A DNA stretch of 64,000 nt from an uncultured Lachnospiraceae bacterium (GCA_900551115.1 URUY01000010.1:1-64000); one strand, 5' to 3'; counted from the first letter of the stretch, positions 14,728-23,947 are shown. Numbers and translations are program-made. The notes: a model not told the origin generated them from the letters alone.

Positions 14728-16119
14728 TCAACCGATAAAAATATGCGCCAGCCGCAAAACAGCCTCCTTCAGCACTTCTTCACTTAAATCTGCGTAATTA
14801 AGTATCAGTATATTTTCATAATCCTCCCGCTTTTTCTGACAGAATTCCGAAAGGCATTCTATTCTTATGCCTGCCTCCTTTGCAGCCCATTTAATCTGCG
14901 TATCCGTAAGCGGGGTTTTCACTCTTACAAGAAGCCTTGTGCCGGCATCCGCACTTTTCGTTTCCACAACAGGAAGCGCAGATTCTTCTATATACTGCAA
15001 AATCCTGTCTCTGTATTCCCTGTAATATTTACACATACGGCTGATATGTCGTTCTAAAAAACCCTGTTTTATGAAGGCCGCCAACGCATACTGCTCAAAG
15101 TTCGATACCGTATTGGAATAATAGTTCATTTTCTGAACATATCTGTCCATCAGCTTTTTAGGCAGCACCATATAGCTGATACGGATGGAGGGCGCCAGTG
15201 TTTTACTGAAGGTATTCATATAGATAACCCTATGATGTAAATCCATGCTTTGAATAGCCGGTACAGGGCGGCCCGAATAACGGAATTCACAGTCGTAATC
15301 ATCTTCTATAATATACCGTTCCTTCTCCCCGGCTGCCCATGCAAGCAGCTCCTGTCTCCTGCCTACAGGCATGACAAAGCCTAAGGGGAAATGATAGCCC
15401 GGTGATACATGCGCTACCGTTGCGCCGCTTCTTTCCAGTTCTTCTATACAGATTCCTTCCCTGTCCACCGGAATAAAGCGATAGTCTACCCCCTGTTCCT
15501 GATAGATTTTTGCAATCTTCCTGTAACCGGGATCCTCTACCGCATAAACACTTTCAGGCGGCAGCAGGCCTAACAGCCTGCCATACAGATATTCCGTTCC
15601 CGCACCGATAAGGATACAGTCAGGTGACACATTCATTCCTCTGTTTCTGTACAGATAAGCAGCAATTTCCTCCCGAAGCTCCCGTACCCCCTGAAAAGGC
15701 GCTGTACGCAAAAGCTCTTCATCCCGATAGCTCAAGGTTTCCCGCATGACTTTACTCCATTGGGAAAACGGGAATTTTTCATATACCGTATTAGATGAGG
15801 TAAAATCCGCAAACCATTTTTCATCCGGGTAATACGGTCTTTCATCCCAAACATCCTTCGTCTGATAAATCGTCTGCTCGACCTTTGCCGCAAAATAACC
15901 TCTCTTTTCCTCCGCCTCCAGATACCCTTCCGTCAAAAGCTGCGCATAGGCGTTTTCTACAGTCTTTACGCTGATTCCATGGGCTCCTGCAAGCTCCCTT
16001 TTGGAGGGCAGCTTTTCTCCTGTCGCAATCTGTCCTGTTAAAATATCTTTTTTAATACATTCATATAAGTATTCGTATAAAGTAAGCTTTCCCTTTTTTG
16101 AAAAATCATATGCTCTCAA
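14728..16119 (-). CDS. MocR/PdxR-type GntR-aminotransferase transcription regulator
   Basis: A 463-residue regulator with a GntR winged-helix domain (residues 10-75: YEYLYECIKKDILTGQIATGEKLPSKRELAGAHGISVKTVENAYAQL) and a class I aminotransferase-like domain. The PLP-binding lysine is in NTFSKTLAPSIRISY near 305. MocR proteins sense PLP or an amino compound and activate a neighbouring, often divergent, gene. Here the divergent partner is an SDR/SnoaL pair. The start is a TTG with a GAGGAT site. spoVAD follows 46 bp downstream. Confidence 0.88.
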   Translation of the reverse strand: MRAYDFSKKGKLTLYEYLYECIKKDILTGQIATGEKLPSKRELAGAHGISVKTVENAYAQLLTEGYLEAEEKRGYFAAKVEQTIYQTKDVWDERPYYPDEKWFADFTSSNTVYEKFPFSQWSKVMRETLSYRDEELLRTAPFQGVRELREEIAAYLYRNRGMNVSPDCILIGAGTEYLYGRLLGLLPPESVYAVEDPGYRKIAKIYQEQGVDYRFIPVDREGICIEELERSGATVAHVSPGYHFPLGFVMPVGRRQELLAWAAGEKERYIIEDDYDCEFRYSGRPVPAIQSMDLHHRVIYMNTFSKTLAPSIRISYMVLPKKLMDRYVQKMNYYSNTVSNFEQYALAAFIKQGFLERHISRMCKYYREYRDRILQYIEESALPVVETKSADAGTRLLVRVKTPLTDTQIKWAAKEAGIRIECLSEFCQKKREDYENILILNYADLSEEVLKEAVLRLAHIFIG

Positions 16120-16190
16120 TCTGGTATCCTCATTTTAAATTAATTTGGTTATTTTAAAGATATCAATTTTAATTATAATAAGGATTATCA

Positions 16191-16239
16191 GATTTGTAAA
16201 GCAGTCCTAGCTTTTCCATTTACATTTCGGATTTGTAAA
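16191..16239. promoter_or_regulatory. Direct repeats between the MocR gene and the SDR gene
   Basis: GATTTGTAAA occurs at 16191-16200 and again at 16230-16239 in the same orientation, 39 bp apart, in the 153-bp divergent intergenic region. MocR-type regulators are known to bind direct repeats, so these are candidate operators. Confidence 0.4.
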
Positions 16240-16272
16240 ACTGACAAACCACATATAAAGGAGGATTTTTTT

Positions 16273-17061
16273 ATGGGCGTATATGCAATCACAGGCGGTT
16301 CCAGCGGAATCGGCGCAAAAACAGTAGAGCTTTTAAAACAGGCAGGCCATGAGGTTATCAATATTGATTTAAAGGATGGGGACATCTGCGTGAACCTGGC
16401 AACCAAAGAGGGCAGGCAGACTGCTATAGATAAGCTGCATGAAATGCATCCTGAAGGACTTGACGGCATGATTTGCAACGCCGGCGTGTCAGGCGCATGC
16501 GGCAACCTGAAGCTCATTATTTCCCTGAATTATTTCGGCACCATCGCTTTGGCAAAAGGCGTCTACGATTTGCTGGAAAAGAAACAGGGCAACTGTGTGG
16601 TGACCGCTTCCAATACTATCTCCCAGGGTGCAGGCAGAATGGATGTGGCTGACCTGTTAAACAACATCGGAGATGAACAGAAAATTTTAAATCTGGTAAG
16701 CAGCTGGGACGGCTCAAATCTTTCCATCGGCAACAGCATCTATGTGGCAACCAAATATGCACTGGCGCGCTGGGTACGCCGCCATTCAGCTTCCTTTGCC
16801 GCAAACGGTGTCAGAATCAATGCAGTAGCACCCGGGAACGTCAACACTGCCATGACAGCTACCATGTCTACCAATGCGAAAATGGCGCTGAATGCCCTTC
16901 CCATTCCCACCAAATACGGCAAAGAAACTCTGATGGAGCCGGAAGAAATCGCTTCCGTCATCGTCTTCTTAGCCTCCCCTGCAGCCTGCGGCATAAACGG
17001 CAATATCCTGTTTGTGGACGGCGGTACGGACGCACTGTTAAACACTGAAAAAGTATATTAG
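16273..17061 (+). CDS. Short-chain dehydrogenase/reductase
   Basis: A 262-residue classical SDR. It has the nucleotide-binding TGGSSGIGAKT at residues 6-16, the acidic residue of INIDLKDGD that suggests NAD(H) preference, CNAGVSGACG near 73-82, the YVATKYA motif holding the catalytic Tyr and Lys near 157-163, and the C-terminal NGNILFVDGGTDA. Between them lies a stretch of about 30 residues (RMDVADLLNNIGDEQKILNL) seen in SDRs that resemble hydroxysteroid dehydrogenases of gut bacteria; the substrate cannot be fixed from sequence. Strong AAAGGAGG site. It is divergent from the MocR gene. Confidence 0.9.
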   Translation: MGVYAITGGSSGIGAKTVELLKQAGHEVINIDLKDGDICVNLATKEGRQTAIDKLHEMHPEGLDGMICNAGVSGACGNLKLIISLNYFGTIALAKGVYDLLEKKQGNCVVTASNTISQGAGRMDVADLLNNIGDEQKILNLVSSWDGSNLSIGNSIYVATKYALARWVRRHSASFAANGVRINAVAPGNVNTAMTATMSTNAKMALNALPIPTKYGKETLMEPEEIASVIVFLASPAACGINGNILFVDGGTDALLNTEKVY

Positions 17062-17072
17062 GAGGAAACGAT

Positions 17073-17405
17073 ATGAGACCCATTGAAAAATATGTAGAAG
17101 CTATGGAAAACAAAGATTTTACCGCTTTGGGAGACCTGTTCACAAAAGAAGGCCATCTGTGCGATTACTGTCCCAACGGCACGGCACAGCACGAATATCA
17201 TCTGTACGGCAGAGAAGCTATTGCCATGTTTTTCAGGAATAAATTCACCTTCCGCCAGTACTCCATTTTAGAGGCCACCATTGCCAACGATACACAGGCT
17301 GAGTTTATTGCTTCCTTCGGCGGCTTTCACGTAATGGCAATCGCCACCGTCCAAAAGGTTTCTGAAGACGGACACATTGCCAGAATGACGGTACGCCCCA
17401 AATAG
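17073..17405 (+). CDS. SnoaL/NTF2-like small protein
   Basis: A 110-residue cone-fold (NTF2-like) protein. The N-terminal helix RPIEKYVEAMENKDFTALGDLFTKEGHLCDY and the YGREAIAMFFRNKFTF segment are typical of SnoaL-like proteins, which include isomerases and small-molecule binding proteins. It begins 11 bp after the SDR stop with its own AGGAGG site, so it is probably part of the same catabolic or detoxifying unit. Substrate unknown. Confidence 0.78.
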   Translation: MRPIEKYVEAMENKDFTALGDLFTKEGHLCDYCPNGTAQHEYHLYGREAIAMFFRNKFTFRQYSILEATIANDTQAEFIASFGGFHVMAIATVQKVSEDGHIARMTVRPK

Positions 17406-17471
17406 CGGCATGCCCCAACAGCCGTAGTGCCAAATAATACTGCGGTTCACATAATGACAGTTGTCTTATTA

Positions 17472-17531
17472 AAAGGGACCGGTTCTGCAATTGCCTGTCA
17501 ATACCGATAAGCCATGCAGAACCGGTCTCTT
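17472..17531. terminator. Bidirectional hairpin terminator
   Basis: GACCGGTTCTGCA (17477-17489) pairs perfectly with TGCAGAACCGGTC (17515-17527), and the stem extends by four more pairs with one G-T. A T4 run follows on the minus strand. It lies between the convergent SnoaL-like gene and the small minus-strand gene. Confidence 0.65.
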
Positions 17532-17554
17532 CATACGACCATAAACACAGTATT

Positions 17555-17773
17555 TTATTCAAATCTGCCTTCTACAACCATTCGTACCAGCTCATCCATC
17601 TCGCTGTCACTGGTAACCTGACTGCTCTTTTCCCGAAGCACCTCTCTTTGCTCATCGGTCATGCTGTTTATCCTGTCCATAGCATCTTCCTCCATGGCAA
17701 ACGCCACCGGAAGTCCCCAAAGCATACCGCTGCCCCAAGGCTCATTTGCACTGCTAAATCCTGATCCGTCCAT
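17555..17773 (-). CDS. Small conserved protein, paralogue of the protein at 25608-25817
   Basis: A 72-residue protein with a Gly/Pro-rich start (EPWGSGMLWGLPVAFAM) followed by an amphipathic helix region (EEDAMDRINSMTDEQREVLREKSSQVTSDSEMDELVRMVVEG). Its C-terminal two thirds align without gaps to the second small protein at 25608-25817 (shared A-M-x3-A-M-x5-M and V-x-S-x3-M-x3-V). I know similar unnamed proteins in Firmicutes but no function. AAAGGA site before the ATG; apparently monocistronic. Confidence 0.75.
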   Translation of the reverse strand: MDGSGFSSANEPWGSGMLWGLPVAFAMEEDAMDRINSMTDEQREVLREKSSQVTSDSEMDELVRMVVEGRFE

Positions 17774-17958
17774 ACTCTTATTCCTTTCTTTTATCAGTTA
17801 ATATACAAATGCTGTATCCATTTGCTTTCACCAATAAGTATGGACAGGTTTGGAGGATTTTATATAATCTCCAAAGAAATATTGTTAAACCCTCCGTCAT
17901 TTTGCATAATACAATAACCGTCAGTATTCGTAATTGCTTTTTATAGTTATAAAAACGT

Positions 17959-17988
17959 TTAACAGGTATGCACATTTTATGCTATACT
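17959..17988 (+). promoter_or_regulatory. Promoter of the nitrilase-chromate transporter operon
   Basis: TTAACA (17959-17964) and TATACT (17983-17988) are separated by 18 bp and end 35 bp before the start codon. Confidence 0.5.
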
Positions 17989-18023
17989 GAAAAAAATCCA
18001 TAAAGAACGGAGAAAAATATTCC

Positions 18024-18869
18024 ATGATATTCAAAGTAGCTGTTTTACAGATGCACTCTGCGGGCAGAGACAAAATCCGCAATACGCAGACCATTATCTC
18101 CAAAATAGAGGAGGCATCCAAAAAAGGGGCAGATATCCTGCTGCTTCCCGAATGTTTTATTACAGGCTATGAGCTGCCAATAGAAAACCACGAGGCACTG
18201 ACTGATGATGACAACTGCATAACAAAAATATGCAGCGCCGCGAAAAAACATGGAACCGGCGTTGTTGCAACCGCTCTTACGCAGGGAAAAAATAAACCGC
18301 AAAATACTGCCTTTGTAATAGACAAATCGGGCAATATTTTAATGAAATATTCCAAAGTGCATACCTGTGATTTTGCAGACGAAAAATGCCTGGAAAGCGG
18401 CGAAGAATTTAAGGTATGTGACTTTTACGGCATTAAATTAGGTATCATGATCTGCTATGACAGGGAATATCCGGAAAGTGCCAGGATTCTCATGTTAAAA
18501 GGTGCGGAAATCATTTTGGTTCCCAATGACTGTGAGACCATGAAGCCCCGTATTCAGGCCCTGTCCACCCGGGCATATGAAAATATGACAGGTATTGTAA
18601 TGGCAAACCCTAATGGCAAAAATGCAGGCTGCTCCTGCGCCTTTTCACCGATTTGCTGGGATGAGGACGGTGAGTGTGTTGACAATACGCTTCTGTTAGC
18701 CGATGATTTAACAGAAGACTTGTATTTTGCTGATTTTGATATGGATAAGCTCCGTCATTACAGAGAAAATGAAATGATGGGAAATACCTTCCGCAAAGTC
18801 AGGGCATATAAAGCGCTGTTAGACGCTGAGATTGCTTATCCTTTTATTCGTGAGGGGAAACCTGTATGA
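18024..18869 (+). CDS. Carbon-nitrogen hydrolase (nitrilase superfamily)
   Basis: A 281-residue nitrilase-superfamily amidase. The catalytic triad is visible: E43 in LLPECFITGYEL, K111 in MKYSKVHTCDF and C144 in IMICYDREYPES. Members hydrolyse amides or carbamoyl groups of small molecules. The substrate is unknown, although the length and the CYDREYPE signature fit the amidase and carbamoylase branches better than true nitrilases. The stop overlaps the next start as ATGA, coupling it to two chromate transporter genes, which is an uncommon partnership. Confidence 0.88.
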   Translation: MIFKVAVLQMHSAGRDKIRNTQTIISKIEEASKKGADILLLPECFITGYELPIENHEALTDDDNCITKICSAAKKHGTGVVATALTQGKNKPQNTAFVIDKSGNILMKYSKVHTCDFADEKCLESGEEFKVCDFYGIKLGIMICYDREYPESARILMLKGAEIILVPNDCETMKPRIQALSTRAYENMTGIVMANPNGKNAGCSCAFSPICWDEDGECVDNTLLLADDLTEDLYFADFDMDKLRHYRENEMMGNTFRKVRAYKALLDAEIAYPFIREGKPV

Positions 18870-19492
18870 GTGAAAATGCTATGAATAAAAACCTTACAAA
18901 CGAACAAAGAAACAAGAAAAAGATAGATTTTAAGCTGCTAAAGGAACTGTTTACTACGGTATTTGTGCTGAGTGCCTGCACCTTCGGCGGAGGCTTTGTC
19001 ATCGTCTCCTTAATGAAAAAGAAAGTGGTAGAAGAACGGCACTGGCTGGAGGAAGAGGAAATGCTTGACATCACCGCCATCGCCCAGTCATCGCCCGGCC
19101 CTATCCCGGTGAATGCATCCGTTATTTTAGGCTACAGGCTGCACGGTATCTTAGGCTCCCTTGTGGCAGTGACCGGCACCATCCTGCCGCCCATGCTGCT
19201 GCTGTCCCTGATTGCCGTATTTTACGACCAGTTTCGGGATAATGCCCTTATTACCACTGCTCTTACCGTCATGCGCGCCGGCGTTGCCGCCGTTATCTGT
19301 GATGTGGTAATAACCCTTGCCCGAAACGTGCTTTCCACCAAAAAGATACTCTATATCGCCCTTATGGTGACTACCTTTATTATGGGATATTTCCTTCATG
19401 TGAGCGCCATGGTAATCATTCTGTGCTGTCTGGCCACAGGGCTTATCTGTGCAGCCGCAGAGCAGTTTGGGAAACGGAAGGAGGAATCATAA
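18866..19492 (+). CDS. Chromate transporter family protein (first half)
   Basis: A 208-residue membrane protein with one CHR domain: FVLSACTFGGGFVIVSLM near residues 32-49, the AQSSPGPIPVNASVILGYRL motif near 73-92 and a GILGSLVAVTGTILPP helix. It has a charged N-terminal tail of about 25 residues. Short CHR proteins work as pairs in opposite membrane orientation. The start overlaps the nitrilase stop by 4 bp. Transport of chromate is the family label only; the natural substrate may be another anion. Confidence 0.9.
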   Translation: MSENAMNKNLTNEQRNKKKIDFKLLKELFTTVFVLSACTFGGGFVIVSLMKKKVVEERHWLEEEEMLDITAIAQSSPGPIPVNASVILGYRLHGILGSLVAVTGTILPPMLLLSLIAVFYDQFRDNALITTALTVMRAGVAAVICDVVITLARNVLSTKKILYIALMVTTFIMGYFLHVSAMVIILCCLATGLICAAAEQFGKRKEES

Positions 19493-20064
19493 TGCACCTG
19501 CTGATTCAGTTATTCTTAAGCTTTTTACAGGTAGGGCTTTTCAGTGTGGGCGGCGGTTATGCTGCAATTCCTCTGATTCAGAATCAGGTTGTGGATGTAT
19601 ACCGCCTTATGAGCCTGGAGGAATTTGCCGACCTTATCACTATCGCCGAAATGACGCCCGGTCCTATCTCTATCAATTCCGCTACCTTTGTGGGTATGCG
19701 CCTTGCCGGTGTCCCCGGCGCCGTTATCTGTACCTTCGGCTGTATCCTGATGCCCTTTACCATCTGTCTGATCTTGGCGTATGTCTACTATAAATACCGC
19801 AAATTTTCCGGCGTACAGACTGTTTTGTCCTGCCTGCGCCCGGCAGTAGTGTCTTTAATTTCCTGCGCAGGTCTCTCCATACTGACACTTGCGGTTTTTA
19901 AAAAGGATGCCTGGGACTTTTCTGCCGGAAATATCAATTACATCGAAGCAGCCCTGTTTTTTGTCTGCCTCTTCCTGCTTCGCAAATATAAGCTGGGCGC
20001 CATTAAGATTATTTTAGGCTCCGGTGTGGTGGGTACACTGCTGTATCTGCTTCTGCCCGCATAG
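19492..20064 (+). CDS. Chromate transporter family protein (second half)
   Basis: A 190-residue CHR-domain membrane protein. It shows LFSVGGGYAAIPLIQ near 18-32 and the AEMTPGPISINSATFVGMRLAG motif near 62-83, mirroring the upstream gene. The ATG at 19492 overlaps the preceding TAA (TAATG) and has a GGAAGGAGG site. The two genes form the standard pair of half-size ChrA subunits. Confidence 0.9.
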   Translation: MHLLIQLFLSFLQVGLFSVGGGYAAIPLIQNQVVDVYRLMSLEEFADLITIAEMTPGPISINSATFVGMRLAGVPGAVICTFGCILMPFTICLILAYVYYKYRKFSGVQTVLSCLRPAVVSLISCAGLSILTLAVFKKDAWDFSAGNINYIEAALFFVCLFLLRKYKLGAIKIILGSGVVGTLLYLLLPA

Positions 20065-20124
20065 ACCGCCTGTTTCTTCTGCTTCTGCTGCGCAGGCCGT
20101 TTTAGTCCTCCGGCAAAATCCTGC

Positions 20125-22500
20125 CTATTCTGCTTCTACTGCCGCTTCCGCTTCCTGTAAGCTTTTGTATCCGTACAATTTGGCGCTGTTTTCCATGGTA
20201 AGCGCCGCAAGATTTTCTCCCTGCCCAGCCAGCCCTGCAATAAAACGGCCATAAAGCTCCAGCATCTTATCTGAATAGGTACTGATTTCTCCCCGCAGAT
20301 AGGTTTCGTAGGAGGTATCCCCAAACCGGTCTTCGTAGGTATGGATCAGACGGGCATTGCCTGCCAGATTAGGATATTTATCTGCAAACTCCTCCATAAA
20401 TTCCACCTGAATCTGCACAATTGCCTCAATAATCTGCTTCTTCTCCTTAGGCAGTACCGGAAAGCTTTCCTTTATTTTCTCATATTCCTCAGGATAATTA
20501 CTCTCCATCATCCTGCCATACTTTTCTTCAATCAGATTGCGTCCCCTTGCCAGTTCCGCCTGAAATTCATATAAATACTGCAGCAGCATTTTGCGGTTCC
20601 AGGTCATATACTGGCTCTTTCGCATAATGGAAAAGGTGGGCCAGTCATTTTGACAAAAAGCCCTGCCGCCGGTATTTCTGACCTTATCAAAGGCGTCATA
20701 CTCCGTTTCTGCAATCTCTTCAATCAGTTCCTCATCCGTCTTTTTTGCCAAAGCAGCCTTCTGTAAAAGCTCTGTGGTATAAAAGTCCAGATAAGCCTCC
20801 CTGACGCTTACGATATCCTTTTCATAAAGTATGTCCGCAATAGCCTCTGCCAGTTCTTCTGCAAGCTGTGTGCGCTCCTCATCCGTTTTCTTTTCAAAAA
20901 GACGCCTGAGCAATCCGCACTCTTTTGCATATTCAGGTTTCTCGGAAATTCCCCTGTAAAGCCATTTATCGTGGGGCGGATATTCGCCTGCCACATAATA
21001 GAGCAGCTTCATTGCCCATTTTACGCCCTCAGAAAGAGAAAGCTCTGCTGCCACCCTGTCCATACGTCCTGCCATCCTGTTAAAATTGTACTGGGCAGAC
21101 TGGGAAAATTTAGCGCAGGCTTCTGCTGCCTTTAAATAAAACACGCTCTCAGGAAACCCCTTTTTTAACACCGCTCTGATAGCCGAAAAAGTGCCCTCTT
21201 CATCCGTAAAAACACAGCCGTTTACTGCTGCCGCCAACGCTTCATCAGAAACCTGCGCCCAGTTTACATCTTCTGCCGTAAAGTCCTTTGTGAGGTTTTT
21301 CAGATTGTCACTGCCAAGCAGTCTGCCATAAAAGCCTGCAATGGTTGTTACGCCCATCCTGCCGCGGCCCTGCCTGCTCTCTCTCCTTGTATATCCCTTA
21401 AATTCTCCCGGAAGCTTTTCATATGCCGCCTCCAGCGCCCCGCCAATCTGCGCGTAGACCTCCTCTGAAACCCACATGGAAAAACCGGGTCCCCAGTCAT
21501 GGTCTCTCGATACCGCATCATCAAAGCCAAAGCAGTCCGAGCCTTCCCCGCAAAGTCCTGCCGCTATTCTGTCCTTATACTCGGCAAACTGCTCTGCAAG
21601 CATAGGCCTGCCGTAGGTTTCAAAGTATTCCCGGCACAGCGTAAGGCCGGGAATTCTGTCTTCTGCTGCCGTCTTTGTCGATACCGGTACGGACCTGTCC
21701 GGCTCCGCTGCCGCCGCTTCCTTACAAGCCGCCAGATTTTCGGAAAGCCTCTGATAATATTCGTTTTCCCCCAGAGAATCCTTCATCCCTTTCATTGCCT
21801 TTTCAAAGCAGGATGCCGCAGTATCATATTCTTTCTTTTTATAATAATAAGTCCCCATGGAAGAAAGCGCCGCGCAGTAATGGGCATCCTTTATACCGTG
21901 GGCTTCAAATATTGCTATGGCAAGGTTAAAGTATTCCACCGCCTCCGCATCCTCATTTAACTGCAGGCAGGTGGCCGCCAGATTGGCATAGGTCACCGCC
22001 TCCTCAAAATAAGTATCCACATTTTTCTTTACAACAGACAGCGCCTGCAAAAGGTTTTCCTTCGCCTCCCCGAAATTTCCCATTTCCTGATACAACAGAC
22101 TTATATTGTTATAGAGACTGGCAAAAAGCATATCGTCTGCGTCTACTTTTTTTTCATACAGAGCAAACACTTCTTTATAATATGAAAGGGAATCCTCCAG
22201 CCTTCCTCCTGCCCGGTAAGCATTGGCAATGTTTAAAAGAGTGGTGGCATACGCCGTGCTTCCCCCAATCTCCATCTTCTCCATCAGCTTTAAGGCAGCC
22301 CCCGCATAGCTGTAGGAGCTTTCCACCTGACTGGTTTCCCGCATGTATCCGACCATTTCATTTAGCAGGGTTAAAAGAGCGCTATCGTCCCCTTCTTCCA
22401 CTGCCTGCTTTATGGAATCCTCCAACAATCTCTGCGCCTTCGCGCCTTCATTCGCCGCAAACAGCCCATCCAGCTTTGCAATTATTTCCTCTGTCTGCAT
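20125..22500 (-). CDS. TPR - DUF4037 nucleotidyltransferase-like - DUF4125 fusion protein
   Basis: A 791-residue soluble protein in three parts. Residues 1-260 are tetratricopeptide repeats. Residues 285-590 match DUF4037: GSDCFGFDDAVSRDHDWG at 320-337 fits the nucleotidyltransferase signature G-S-x(11)-D-h-D (G320, S321, D333, D335). Residues 595-791 match DUF4125, with VRNTGGRAFCQNDWPTFSIMRKSQYMTW. The catalytic-looking acidic pair suggests nucleotide transfer, but no substrate is known for this family. The TPR part may recruit a protein partner. It is transcribed with rsmF and the GH5 gene. The start has a GAAGGAG site. Confidence 0.82.
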   Translation of the reverse strand: MQTEEIIAKLDGLFAANEGAKAQRLLEDSIKQAVEEGDDSALLTLLNEMVGYMRETSQVESSYSYAGAALKLMEKMEIGGSTAYATTLLNIANAYRAGGRLEDSLSYYKEVFALYEKKVDADDMLFASLYNNISLLYQEMGNFGEAKENLLQALSVVKKNVDTYFEEAVTYANLAATCLQLNEDAEAVEYFNLAIAIFEAHGIKDAHYCAALSSMGTYYYKKKEYDTAASCFEKAMKGMKDSLGENEYYQRLSENLAACKEAAAAEPDRSVPVSTKTAAEDRIPGLTLCREYFETYGRPMLAEQFAEYKDRIAAGLCGEGSDCFGFDDAVSRDHDWGPGFSMWVSEEVYAQIGGALEAAYEKLPGEFKGYTRRESRQGRGRMGVTTIAGFYGRLLGSDNLKNLTKDFTAEDVNWAQVSDEALAAAVNGCVFTDEEGTFSAIRAVLKKGFPESVFYLKAAEACAKFSQSAQYNFNRMAGRMDRVAAELSLSEGVKWAMKLLYYVAGEYPPHDKWLYRGISEKPEYAKECGLLRRLFEKKTDEERTQLAEELAEAIADILYEKDIVSVREAYLDFYTTELLQKAALAKKTDEELIEEIAETEYDAFDKVRNTGGRAFCQNDWPTFSIMRKSQYMTWNRKMLLQYLYEFQAELARGRNLIEEKYGRMMESNYPEEYEKIKESFPVLPKEKKQIIEAIVQIQVEFMEEFADKYPNLAGNARLIHTYEDRFGDTSYETYLRGEISTYSDKMLELYGRFIAGLAGQGENLAALTMENSAKLYGYKSLQEAEAAVEAE

Positions 22501-22516
22501 TTTCTGCTCCTTCTCT

Positions 22517-23947
22517 CTACCCTTTCCTAAGTCCCTTTGGATAGTGGTTCTTCATAATTCCGCCGGCAAGCTTTCCCCAGCCTAAGCTGTAATTTTCTAC
22601 GCAAATAAGACACCAGCCCTTTGCGTCAGGAAGCTTCCTGCCTGTTTTTCCCTCCTGTACCACAAGGTTTTCCTCTTCATCCGGTATCGCTATGGTCATT
22701 CCCGTAAGATACTGTTTTACCCGGTTCCCGCCTGCACAAAGCGTAAGATACTGCTTTACCTTACCAGACTTTAATGCCAGCGCAAGGGCATGGGAGGGTT
22801 CAAACCGGTTCTTTTTTATAGTACCCAGATGCAGACCGGGACGAAGCACCTTAAGTCCCTTTAAGGCCGGCATGTCCACAGGTCCTAAATAAAGCTGCTC
22901 TCCAAAACGCAGATAAGTTCCCTCTGCCGCAAAATCATCCAGATACTCCATTTTAAATTCCAGAAACGCGCTGTAATCCTTAGGCGCAAGGCTCTTTTCA
23001 GATCCCTTTTTACTGTTACGCAAAAAGCGCTCCCCGGCCTCCCCTTTTGTCAGCACTGCCAGATAATGGCCTTCTCCATGCAGCCTGTGAGGCATCAGAC
23101 GCAGGGTCTTTTCAATGCCGGGGGCAGGGTCTTCCACCCATGCTCCCACACCGGAGATAAACCCCTTGGGACGTTCTGTTTTTTCTATGGAAAAATCAGG
23201 ATATTCCTTTAAAAAGCGGCTGATTGTTCCCTCATCCTCTTCAGGTGCAAAGGTACAGGTTGAATAAACAAGCCTGCCCCCCGGACGAAGCATTTCTGCG
23301 GCGCATGCCAAAACCGCATCCTGTCTTTTTGCACAAAGCTCCACATTTTCCGGGCTCCATTCCTCACAGGCTTCTTCATTTTTGCGGAACATCCCTTCTC
23401 CTGAGCAGGGTGCATCCACCAGTATTTTGTCAAAATACCCCACAAATTCAGATGCCAGGTTTTCCGGTGTCTCGTTGGTCACAACAACATTGCGGATGCC
23501 CATTCGTTCCACGTTTTCGGAGAGGATTTTAGCTCTTGCCGGATGGATTTCATTGCTGATTAAAATCCCTTCTCCCTGCATATAGTCTGCTATCTGCGTT
23601 GTCTTTCCGCCCGGAGCCGCGCATAAATCAAGTACCCGTTCTCCCGGTTTTATTTTTAAAAAAGGAACGGGCGCCATAGCGGATGGCTCCTGTATGTAGT
23701 ATACGCCTGCCTCATGAAAGGGATGCTTTCCCGGCTGGCTGTCGTTTTCATAATAAAATCCGTTTTCTGTCCAGGGCACCGGCTGCAGTTTCCAGGGACT
23801 TCGCTTTAAAAAAGTCTCTGTATCCGTCTTTCTTGTATTAACGCGCAGCGCACGGTAATTTTCCCCTGTAAAGCTCTGTAAGAATGCCGGATACTCGTCT
23901 CCTAACATCCTCCGCATTCTGTTCTGAAATTCTTCTGGCAGCATCAT
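22517..23947 (-). CDS. rsmF: RsmB/NOP family rRNA m5C methyltransferase (RsmF-like)
   Basis: A 476-residue SAM-dependent RNA cytosine-5 methyltransferase. The SAM-binding LDLCAAPGGKTTQIADYM lies near 107-124, the first catalytic Cys in LVDAPCSGEGMFRKNEEA near 176-193 and the second in LVYSTCTFAPEEDEG near 225-239. The C-terminal third (about 300-476) is the RsmF-type extension with a PUA-like domain. It probably modifies 16S rRNA. It begins 1 bp before the stop of the GH5 gene region (TGAATGATG), with a GGAGGAG site inside the end of that gene. Confidence 0.92.
   Translation of the reverse strand: MMLPEEFQNRMRRMLGDEYPAFLQSFTGENYRALRVNTRKTDTETFLKRSPWKLQPVPWTENGFYYENDSQPGKHPFHEAGVYYIQEPSAMAPVPFLKIKPGERVLDLCAAPGGKTTQIADYMQGEGILISNEIHPARAKILSENVERMGIRNVVVTNETPENLASEFVGYFDKILVDAPCSGEGMFRKNEEACEEWSPENVELCAKRQDAVLACAAEMLRPGGRLVYSTCTFAPEEDEGTISRFLKEYPDFSIEKTERPKGFISGVGAWVEDPAPGIEKTLRLMPHRLHGEGHYLAVLTKGEAGERFLRNSKKGSEKSLAPKDYSAFLEFKMEYLDDFAAEGTYLRFGEQLYLGPVDMPALKGLKVLRPGLHLGTIKKNRFEPSHALALALKSGKVKQYLTLCAGGNRVKQYLTGMTIAIPDEEENLVVQEGKTGRKLPDAKGWCLICVENYSLGWGKLAGGIMKNHYPKGLRKG

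Noticed and set aside
16188..16517. 109-residue minus-strand frame
   Set aside because: It is antisense to the SDR gene and its promoter; no ribosome site and low-complexity composition.
17459..17531. 13-bp inverted repeat as a transposon end or attachment site
   Set aside because: No transposase or target duplication; position between convergent genes and a T-run fit a terminator.
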